From NCBI RefSeq assembly GCF_020510425.1, contig NZ_JAHBAH010000001.1, forward strand, positions 186,001-250,000: a DNA stretch of 64,000 nt, read 5' to 3'. Both the position numbers and the translations under genes were made by a program. Shown here in pieces: positions 58,211 to 64,000 of the stretch; the first letter of the stretch is position 1; the number at the start of each line of letters is the position of its first letter. Source of the DNA: Quatrionicoccus australiensis. Lineage in GTDB: Bacteria > Pseudomonadota > Gammaproteobacteria > Burkholderiales > Rhodocyclaceae. The notes beneath the pieces were generated by a model, which did no database searches, had not been told where the DNA came from, and saw nothing but the letters and a program-made list of their open reading frames with translations.

Positions 58211-59315
58211 ATGGAAGCCGAACACATCAACAGCATCTCCAACAAGCTCGAGGATCTGGCGCAGCGCGCCGCCGAGCTTCGGAGGTATCTTTGACTACGA
58301 TCAGAAACGCGAACGCCTGACCCTTCTCACGCAAGAGATGGAAGATCCCAAGATTTGGGATGACGCCAAGCGCGCCCAGGAACTGGGCAAGGAAAAGAAA
58401 ACCCTGGAAAACATCGTGCTGGTGCTCGAAGAAGTCGACGCCGGCATCAACGATGGGCGCGAACTGTTCGACATGGGCAAGGAAGACGGCGACGAAGACA
58501 CCCTGCTCTCCGTCGAGGCCGACAACGCCGGCCTGGAAGCCAAGGTCGCCGCCCTCGAATTCCGCCGCATGTTCAACAACCCGTCCGACCCGATGCCCTG
58601 CTTCCTGGAAATCCAGGCCGGCGCCGGCGGCACGGAAGCCCAGGACTGGGCCTCGATGCTGTTGCGCATGTACCTGAAATACGGCGAAAAGAAGGGCTTC
58701 ACCGTTGAGGTCATGGAAGAGTCGGAAGGCGACGTTGCCGGCCTGAAGAGCGCCACCGTCAAATTCACCGGCGATTACGCCTACGGCACGCTGCGCACCG
58801 AGACCGGCATTCACCGCCTGGTCCGCAAGTCGCCGTTCGACTCCGCCGCGCGCCGCCACACCAGCTTCACCTCGGTGTTCGTGTTCCCGGAAGTCGATGA
58901 CTCGATCGAGATCAACATCAACCCGGCCGACGTGCGTACCGACACCTACCGCGCTTCCGGCGCCGGCGGTCAGCACATCAACAAGACCGACTCCGCCGTG
59001 CGTCTGACGCACGTCCCGACCGGCATCGTCGTGCAGTGCCAGAACGACCGTTCGCAGCACCGCAACCGCGACGAAGCCTGGCAGATGCTGCGCGCCCGCA
59101 TCTACGAGTTCGAACTGCGCAAGCAGCAAGCCGAACAGCAGAAGCTCGAAGACGCCAAGTCCGACATCGGCTGGGGCCACCAGATCCGTTCCTACGTGCT
59201 CGACCAGAGCCGTATCAAGGATCTGCGCACCAACCACGAAACCGGCAATACCCAGGGCGTACTCGACGGCGACCTCGATCCGTTCATCGAGGCCAGCCTC
59301 AAGCAAGGCGTGTGA
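58211..59315 (+). CDS. prfB: Peptide chain release factor 2, with programmed +1 frameshift
   Basis: The first frame from the ATG at 58211 stops at TGA 58292-58294 after 27 codons. Shifting +1 there continues in frame to 59315, giving about 367 residues. RF2 landmarks are all present: the SPF tripeptide for UGA/UAA recognition ([11 protein letters not shown]) and the GGQ peptidyl-hydrolysis motif ([15 protein letters not shown]). RF2 controls its own level because low RF2 favours the shift at the UGA. A simple ORF finder starts too late, at 58338. Confidence 0.97.
58281..58294 (+). promoter_or_regulatory. prfB +1 frameshift signal
   Basis: GGAGG, TAT, CTT TGA, then C. An internal Shine-Dalgarno three bases before the CTT-TGA shift site, followed by C, is the conserved RF2 autoregulatory arrangement. 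Confidence 0.96.
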
Positions 59316-59644
59316 CGCCACAACCCAACCTGTTCGCCGGATTGCCGGCCGCTCCCGTAGCGGCCGAGCAATTCGCCGAACTGCTTGCCCTCCCCGATCT
59401 GCGCATCGAGCGCATTGTTTCCACCGGCCAGTGCAGCCCACCGGATTTCTGGTACGACCAGGCCGAGGGCGAATGGGTGGTCGTGCTCGAAGGTGAAGCA
59501 AAACTGCGCTTTGCCGACGAAGCCGAAGCCCGCCATCTGCAGGCCGGCGACTACGTCAATATCGCGCCACACCGCCGGCATCGCGTCGACTGGACGCCCG
59601 CCGGGCGCACTACCGTCTGGCTCGCCGTTTTCTACCGCGCCTGA
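59312..59644 (+). CDS. Small cupin-domain protein
   Basis: This 110-residue protein is a cupin of the phosphoribosylaminoimidazole-like small type: [23 protein letters not shown] and [17 protein letters not shown]. It starts with GTG overlapping the prfB stop by 4 bp and is thus coupled to prfB. The function is unknown; the conserved His residues suggest metal binding. Confidence 0.85.
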   Translation: MTPQPNLFAGLPAAPVAAEQFAELLALPDLRIERIVSTGQCSPPDFWYDQAEGEWVVVLEGEAKLRFADEAEARHLQAGDYVNIAPHRRHRVDWTPAGRTTVWLAVFYRA

Positions 59645-59648
59645 AAGA

Positions 59649-60149
59649 CTAGCGCTCCGCGCGCCATTCGGCGTACCACTCGGTCAGCGGACGCCGCTCA
59701 CCAAGGCCGGCCAGACTCTGATCCACCGCATCATGATTGCCCCAGACGACATCGGACAAGGCGCCAGCATCGACCTGCGCCTCGATTTGCGTGCAATAGA
59801 CGCCCTTGTCGCGCTGCACGTAGAAGCCGTAGGTGCGACAGGCTACCGGGCGCTGCGCATAGACCGGGCAGGCGCCGCTTGCCCGGTCAAGCAGCGGACA
59901 GGTCAGCGGCCGCGCCGTCTGGCTGGCGAGGACTGCCATGGCGGCGTCAATCTGCTGCAGATGCTGCGGCGTCAGCCCGGCCAGGCCCTGGCGTAGCAGA
60001 TACCACTCGGCGGCATGCAGTTGCGGGATTTCGGCGAGGCGCTGGCAACAGCCGTCGCAGCCCTTGCCGCACAGCCAGTCGGGCCGGTTCTCGCGGATGC
60101 TGGCGACGCGGCGGTCGACCTCGGCGTGCAGCCGGAAAAGCGCTGCCAA
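59649..60149 (-). CDS. YkgJ-family cysteine cluster protein
   Basis: This 166-residue protein has the Cys pattern CGKGCDGCCQ near residue 27 and CPLLDRASGACPVYAQRPVACRTYGF, the YkgJ/CxxCxxCC family thought to bind zinc or an iron-sulfur cluster. It uses a TTG start with GGAA upstream, one base after the stop of the secreted gene on the same strand. The function is unknown. Confidence 0.85.
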   Translation of the reverse strand: MAALFRLHAEVDRRVASIRENRPDWLCGKGCDGCCQRLAEIPQLHAAEWYLLRQGLAGLTPQHLQQIDAAMAVLASQTARPLTCPLLDRASGACPVYAQRPVACRTYGFYVQRDKGVYCTQIEAQVDAGALSDVVWGNHDAVDQSLAGLGERRPLTEWYAEWRAER

Positions 60150-60150
60150 G

Positions 60151-60504
60151 CTATTTCCGGATCGGCTGGTTGCGCCCGGAAAACTGGTCGCTCAGGCGCA
60201 TCACCCCTTCGCTGATATTGCTGTCCCGGTTTTCCTTGCAATACTGGCTGATCTTGGCGTCGATCGTGCCGCTGGAAATGGTGGACACCTGCTGGTTCGG
60301 CAAGGCGTAATTGTGGCCGGTCAAAAAGCCGCGCAGCCAGGAAATGTAGGCATTGCGTTGATCGGGATCGTCCTTGGACTTGATCCAGGTGGCGCAGGAC
60401 ATGTCGTCGAAGCCGAGAATATTCGTTGCTGCCGTTGCCGACATGCCAAAACACAGCGCGGCGCAGGCCGCAGCGGTCAACCCGGCAATTTTTCGTATTT
60501 TCAT
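60151..60504 (-). CDS. Small secreted protein, HdeA/Rap1a-like, unknown function
   Basis: This 117-residue protein has a signal peptide (cleavage near SATAA-TN). The mature part has Cys in DDMSCATWIK and QYCKEN, which could form one disulfide, and the motif NAYISWLRGFLTGHN. This recalls small HdeA- or Rap1a/Tai-type periplasmic proteins but is not a firm match. A GGGATGG ribosome binding site precedes the ATG at 60504. It is probably cotranscribed with the YkgJ-family gene. Confidence 0.75.
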   Translation of the reverse strand: MKIRKIAGLTAAACAALCFGMSATAATNILGFDDMSCATWIKSKDDPDQRNAYISWLRGFLTGHNYALPNQQVSTISSGTIDAKISQYCKENRDSNISEGVMRLSDQFSGRNQPIRK

Positions 60505-60520
60505 CTGACCATCCCTGTTC

Positions 60521-61459
60521 TCAGGCCGCCAGTATATGCCCCGCCGTGCGTACCGCAATGCCGACGCAAGCGCCGAGCGCGGCCGGTTTCCAGACCGCGG
60601 CAATGCGCGGCCCGGCCGAGATCAGCACCGCCACACCGGGCAGATCGAAGGGCGAAATCAGGAAGCCGGCACTGGCATTGAGCAGTTCGACGCTGATCTG
60701 GCCGGCTTTGCGCATGTCGTCCATGACGCCCATCATCGCCGTACCGCCGGCGATGTACTTGGTCAGGGTCGGCAGGATCAGCGCACTGTCGATCGAAAGC
60801 GCCGTCAGCATGGGCGCCAGCAGGTGGGTCAGGCCGTCGATGGCGCCGGAAACACGCAGCGCGGTGACGATGACCAGCGACAGCACCAGCATCGGAATCG
60901 CCCCGGTCGCCAGCCTGAAGGCTTCGGCGCCGGCCCGGTTGATCACGTCGAGAATGCCCTTGGCACTCTCCGCCACCGGATGCGCCAGATGCTCGTCGAG
61001 CTTGCCCTCGACACCCGACAGCGAGCGCCCGAACAGGTAATAGGTCGCCGCCGCCGCGGCCAGGCCGCCGATCAGGGAATAGATCAAGGTCAGCGCGAGA
61101 TCAAGGCCCATGGTCATCATCGGCAGCGCCGCATTGGCCTGCGACATCGCGAAGACCATGGCCAGCGTCGCCGCGATATGGCGATCCGACGCACCGCGCT
61201 GCTCCATCATGGTCAGCGTCGCCATCGGCGCGGCGAAGCTGACGAAATTGATCTGCAAGGCTGCAAAAACGCCCAGTCCGGTCAGCCCGAACGGCTTGAG
61301 CAAGGGCGCCAGGCGGGCAACCACCCAGTCCAGCACACCGCGCGCTTCGAGCAGACGCATCAGCGAGAGCATGACAACCATGACCGGCAGCAACACGAAG
61401 AGCGACAGCTCGACGGCCGAACGGCCAGCCTTGAGGATGATTTCGATGAGGATTTCCAT
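60521..61459 (-). CDS. Nucleoside-recognition (Gate) domain membrane protein
   Basis: This 312-residue protein has about eight hydrophobic segments and two Gate-type repeats (VSFAAPMATLTMM in the first, LPTLTKYIAGGTAMMGVMDD in the second), as in SpmA/SpmB-like and YjiG-type proteins. The role is probably transport-related but unknown. It lies 17 bp upstream of the secreted gene on the same strand. The ribosome binding site is weak. Confidence 0.85.
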   Translation of the reverse strand: MEILIEIILKAGRSAVELSLFVLLPVMVVMLSLMRLLEARGVLDWVVARLAPLLKPFGLTGLGVFAALQINFVSFAAPMATLTMMEQRGASDRHIAATLAMVFAMSQANAALPMMTMGLDLALTLIYSLIGGLAAAAATYYLFGRSLSGVEGKLDEHLAHPVAESAKGILDVINRAGAEAFRLATGAIPMLVLSLVIVTALRVSGAIDGLTHLLAPMLTALSIDSALILPTLTKYIAGGTAMMGVMDDMRKAGQISVELLNASAGFLISPFDLPGVAVLISAGPRIAAVWKPAALGACVGIAVRTAGHILAA

Positions 61460-61610
61460 AGGGCGGGATTATTGCACTGCTGCCCGGCGTGAAGGGTATT
61501 GGCGATTTCCCTTGTAGCGCAGTGACTCGATGTTTACGCTCGATTTATCGCTTATTGAAGTTGCCGAACCCCGCCACCGAAGAGACGCGCCAAGGATTCT
61601 TAGCGCAACA

Positions 61611-61637
61611 AAAAACGGGGCATTTTGCCCCGTTTTT
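61611..61637 (-). terminator. Terminator of the 58-residue gene
   Basis: AAAAACGGGGC, ATTTT, GCCCCGTTTTT is a perfect 11-bp inverted repeat, with a U-tract on both strands. It lies 25 bp beyond the stop of the small gene at 61662. A GTCGACCGC half element (61640-61650) touches it. Confidence 0.85.
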
Positions 61638-61661
61638 GCTGGTCGACCGCTACAAAGCGGA

Positions 61662-61838
61662 TCAGGCAGCCTTGGCGGCGTGCATTTCCTCGACCTGCTC
61701 GTGTTCCCATTCCTTGATGGTATCGGAGACGAGACGCGCCTTTTCATGCGCATCGGGCTGGTGGTGCTGCTCTTCGACAAAATGCTCGAGCGCCTCGTGA
61801 ATGGCCTCGGCCTTGCTGGCGGCGTGGGTATGCGGCAT
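61662..61838 (-). CDS. Small His/Glu-rich protein (58 aa), unknown
   Basis: This 58-residue soluble, highly charged helix begins MPHTHAASKAEAIHEALEHF and continues EEQHHQPDAHEKARLV. GGAG 8 bases before the ATG and a dedicated terminator argue that it is real. The His density could bind metal. No family is recognised. It is expressed separately from the phasin upstream, because a terminator lies between them. Confidence 0.75.
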   Translation of the reverse strand: MPHTHAASKAEAIHEALEHFVEEQHHQPDAHEKARLVSDTIKEWEHEQVEEMHAAKAA

Positions 61839-61862
61839 CGCGAAAACTCCAATCAAAAAGTA

Positions 61863-61890
61863 AAAAAGCCCTTGTTACCAAGGGCTTTTT
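61863..61890 (-). terminator. Terminator of the phasin gene
   Basis: AAAAAGCCCTTG, TTAC, CAAGGGCTTTTT is a perfect 12-bp stem 46 bp after the phasin stop, with U-tracts on both strands. Confidence 0.92.
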
Positions 61891-61935
61891 GTCAGAAACC
61901 GCAGACTGGCTCCGGCTTCATCGATTCATGCTGGC

Positions 61936-62490
61936 TTAGGCAGCCTTCTTGCCGGCAGCCTTCGGGGCGGCAACAGCAGCAGCCTTGATGGTGGCGGAAG
62001 TGGCAGCGGCAACGCTGGCTTCGGCAACTTCAGCAGCTTGCTTGGCAACCTTGTTCAGGCCTTCGTAAGCTTCGTTGGCCGACTTGATGGCGGTCTTGAC
62101 GGCAGCAACGGCAACTTCGGAACCAGCCGGGGCAGCAGCCAGGGCCTTTTCGACCAGGCCGGAAACCTTGGCGCTGGTGTCGGCAACGTGAACTTCCACT
62201 TCCTTGGCGATCTTGTCCTTGGTTTCGGAAGCGATCGAGATCACGTTACGCGAGTACTCGAGGCCCTTCTCGATGGACGGGGTGGAGAGTTCCTTGTGCA
62301 GGCTGACGAAGGATTGAACATCCTTGGCGCCGAGCAGGCTTTCGATGTTGGACAGCGAAACTTCGAACATGGAACGGGCAGCGGCCAGGTTCAACAGGGC
62401 CAGACGCTCGATGCCATCAAAAGCGGTGTTGGCGAAGAACAGGGCAAAGTTGAAACCGGACTTGGCGAAATCTTGGGGCTTGGTGAACAT
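61936..62490 (-). CDS. phaP: Phasin (polyhydroxyalkanoate granule protein)
   Basis: This 184-residue protein has the Phasin_2 pattern (FNFALFFANTAFDGIERLALLNL and SIEKGLEYSRNVISIASETKDKI). The Ala- and Lys-rich tail ends AAGKKAA. Phasins coat PHA granules and control their size. GGAG precedes the ATG at 62490. A TTGC-type inverted repeat upstream is a candidate PhaR site. It has its own terminator, consistent with a strongly expressed single gene. Confidence 0.93.
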   Translation of the reverse strand: MFTKPQDFAKSGFNFALFFANTAFDGIERLALLNLAAARSMFEVSLSNIESLLGAKDVQSFVSLHKELSTPSIEKGLEYSRNVISIASETKDKIAKEVEVHVADTSAKVSGLVEKALAAAPAGSEVAVAAVKTAIKSANEAYEGLNKVAKQAAEVAEASVAAATSATIKAAAVAAPKAAGKKAA

Positions 62491-62537
62491 GGTTGAATCT
62501 CCGTAGGGTTGGGATGCGTCTGGCGGGTCAGCTTATT

Positions 62538-62551
62538 TTGCTGCGCCGCAA
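62538..62551 (-). promoter_or_regulatory. Candidate PhaR operator upstream of phaP
   Basis: TTGCTGCGCCGCAA is a near-perfect inverted repeat 48 bp upstream of the phasin start. PhaR repressors of phasin genes bind TGC-rich palindromes and are released by PHA granules. No phaR gene is in the window. Confidence 0.45.
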
Positions 62552-62792
62552 CATGACTCCATTGTAGCCACAGAGAATCACCTGTCAACAACTTTTGTGC
62601 ACTGCACCATTAACAATGAAAATATTCGGATCAACTAACAAGTAGAAGACGCACCGGGCAATACCGGAACGACGCAGCGACGCCGCAACACGCAGAACAA
62701 ACCAGGAGGAAATGGTAGGGTTGTGGAGCCACATCCAATCGATCGAGCAAACACAGATCGGGAAGCCGAATCCCATTTTTGCCCCATGAAAA

Positions 62793-62820
62793 ACAAAAAA
62801 GCCAATCCGGAGATTGGCTT
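62793..62820 (-). terminator. Terminator belonging to the interrupted tRNA-Arg
   Basis: AAGCCAATC, CGGA, GATTGGCTT with an A6 run on the left, which is a U-tract on the minus strand. It lies 15 bp beyond the CCA end of the tRNA fragment, where the terminator of a minus-strand tRNA would be. Confidence 0.85.
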
Positions 62821-62835
62821 GATTGATTAGTTTTT

Positions 62836-62880
62836 TGGTGCGCCCGGAGCGATTCGAACGCCCGACCCCTTGGTTCGTAG
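62836..62880 (-). other. 3' fragment of tRNA-Arg(ACG), attachment-site remnant
   Basis: The minus-strand sequence runs CTACGAACCAAG (anticodon loop with ACG and 3' anticodon stem), the T-arm GGGCGTTCGAATCGCTC, the acceptor strand CGGGCGC and ACCA. The 5' half of the tRNA is absent; unrelated AT-rich sequence follows from 62881. Such 45-bp tRNA 3' ends are left as att sites when an element integrates at a tRNA. By this geometry the element extends to the right and the intact tRNA lies beyond its far end. Confidence 0.85.
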
Positions 62881-63067
62881 TTGATCAGTCGCTTATAACC
62901 TATTGTTTTTATTAGAGCCACAGTGCCGCCCGATTCCCCATTTGGCACAGTATTAGCCAGTCATTTTCCCCTGAGTCCCCAAAAAGTCCCCACGACAAAC
63001 GTCTCAGTTCGGCCAAATACCGACGTTCGTCGAGCTCTCCCTAAGCAGTAGGTTTCCTCATCGCAAC

Positions 63068-63433
63068 TTAGTTAGCCCTCAACGACAAACAGGTTACGAC
63101 TGGCAGCGGATGCCAGCGATTGCGTGCAAGTCGCTTTGCAATTTTCTGCTTAAGCCTATCAGGCGATGGTGCAGGCTGGCATTTGTGCCGACCGTGGTTG
63201 CAATATGCACATGCTGCAACGATGTTCGCAGCGGTATCCTTACCCCCGTCTTGTCTGGCAACAAGATGCTCCGCTGTGCACTGGAATCGTTTGGCATTTG
63301 CCGAACTAATTCCGTGATGACGAGCAAAGGAGTCGGGATCTGATTCCCACATCAGAAATCCACAGTAATGGCAGCGGTGCTTTTGGCGTTCGAAGGCCTG
63401 ATGACGGAGCGCGGAAAGATAAGATTTGGCCAT
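63068..63433 (-). CDS. HNH endonuclease
   Basis: This 121-residue protein has the HNH module CHYCGFLMW, FQCTAEHLVARQDGGKDTAAN and VAACAYCNHGRHK, with both Cys pairs and the catalytic His. AAGGGG lies 6 bases before the ATG at 63433. It is the only gene I can support right of the tRNA fragment and probably belongs to the integrated element. The length matches small stand-alone HNH nucleases. The target is unknown. Confidence 0.85.
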   Translation of the reverse strand: MAKSYLSALRHQAFERQKHRCHYCGFLMWESDPDSFARHHGISSANAKRFQCTAEHLVARQDGGKDTAANIVAACAYCNHGRHKCQPAPSPDRLKQKIAKRLARNRWHPLPVVTCLSLRAN

Positions 63434-64000
63434 ACGGGCCCCTTGTAAAGTTCAAAAGGAGATTCCCGTTACGCCTGATTGGCTACCCGCGGGTACTAGC
63501 CGATTTAGCTCGGACTAGCACAACATGCGAACATGAATTTGTTACGCAGTAGAATAATCGTAGACGATTTTCATTGAATCCTGCAAGGCTTGAGAACTTG
63601 ATAAACGTGTTGAAGGGGGAGTAACGCTCCGCCTATCGGCGGCGCGCCCCTGAACTTCGACGTTCCTAAGTGTCCGCTTGCCCAACTGGCCTATGTCCGC
63701 AAAGGGCACGCTCCGGTCAGGTCGATTTTCAGAAAGCAGCCATAGCCACGTGATGGCCGGTACCAGGTGATGCAACTGACTCAAGTCGGCCACAAGCAGC
63801 CCTTCGGGTCAGCGCCGGAAAACCGCCACTCGTACCCGCCATCCCTACCTTGAAAATAATCCACAGGTGTCCGGTACATTGGAGCCGCTATACTGAACGC
63901 ATAGACGCCAAGCAACTGGCAGTTAGTTGTCGGACAAAGACCGTCGAATCCCGCGTTATCAATATTAATTTTTATATTCCCCCCAGCTTCCGTGTAAACG
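63434..64000. other. No supported gene; probable element DNA
   Basis: Open frames here, such as the one at 63542-63793, have no ribosome binding site and no recognisable domain. A small CCGCC/GGCGG hairpin lies near 63630. The composition is AT-richer than the chromosome and the stretch continues past the window end. No integrase is visible in this part. Confidence 0.5.

Noticed and set aside
62585..62948. Minus-strand frames between the phasin and the HNH gene
   Set aside because: They run through a terminator and the tRNA fragment and lack ribosome binding sites.
63600..63680. Possible integron attC-like hairpin (CCGCC/GGCGG between AACG and CGTT)
   Set aside because: No consensus GTTRRRY core pair and no cassette or integron integrase nearby.

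Overview
The window is high-GC DNA of betaproteobacterial character, most like the Rhodocyclales (Dechloromonas/Azonexus type). The reasons are a DUF3348-DUF802-OmpA-DUF2894 operon, an RpfE-like gene in front of recJ, a PHA phasin, a pyruvate:ferredoxin oxidoreductase, a microcompartment-free eutBC set, and many PAS/GGDEF/EAL and chemotaxis proteins. Genus-level assignment is inference; no rRNA is present.

Layout. 1-1203: a complete-looking IS3-family (IS407-group) element with an A6G frameshift signal. 1.3-7.5 kb: ethanolamine catabolism (a small CXXC protein, a EutR-type regulator, permease, B12-dependent ammonia-lyase EutBC, a TorF-type porin). 7.5-11.4 kb: a GAF-GGDEF cyclase, a CNNM/CorC membrane protein and an MsrA-thioredoxin-MsrB lipoprotein. 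11.9-16.5 kb: a tightly coupled four-gene operon that encodes a MotA/ExbB-like protein with a long repeated coiled-coil tail and a MotB/OmpA-like partner. This resembles a Zorya ZorAB motor without ZorC/ZorD. 17.1-19.8 kb: an AT-richer islet with a HEPN-like protein, an HNH nuclease, a REP-like repeat cluster and a toxin-antitoxin pair. 20.3-26.5 kb: a minus-strand unit headed by a cobalamin riboswitch, then nrdA, a secreted CbiZ-nitrilase fusion and nrdB.

26.6-46.2 kb is housekeeping and signalling: a thioesterase, a DnaQ/GIY-YIG nuclease, a hybrid histidine kinase, CreA, a cupin, two alpha/beta hydrolases, ComEC, a chemoreceptor, LolCD, RpfE-like/RecJ, an EamA transporter, an FKBP isomerase and a methyltransferase. 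46.2-62.5 kb holds a FIST-histidine kinase pair, a LysE exporter, a DHOD-like protein with NifJ, a HAD phosphatase, a PAS-GGDEF-EAL protein, prfB with its +1 frameshift, small conserved genes and a phasin. From 62.8 kb a 3' fragment of tRNA-Arg(ACG), next to its old terminator, marks the edge of an integrated element that runs out of the window and carries an HNH gene.

B12 links two regions: ethanolamine ammonia-lyase needs adenosylcobalamin, and the nrd operon looks B12-repressed and carries a cobinamide-salvage domain. A family of small dispersed elements bounded by GGTCGAC/GTCGACC with an A-tract/T-tract core occurs between genes and apparently inside some coding sequences (nrdB, probably eutC).
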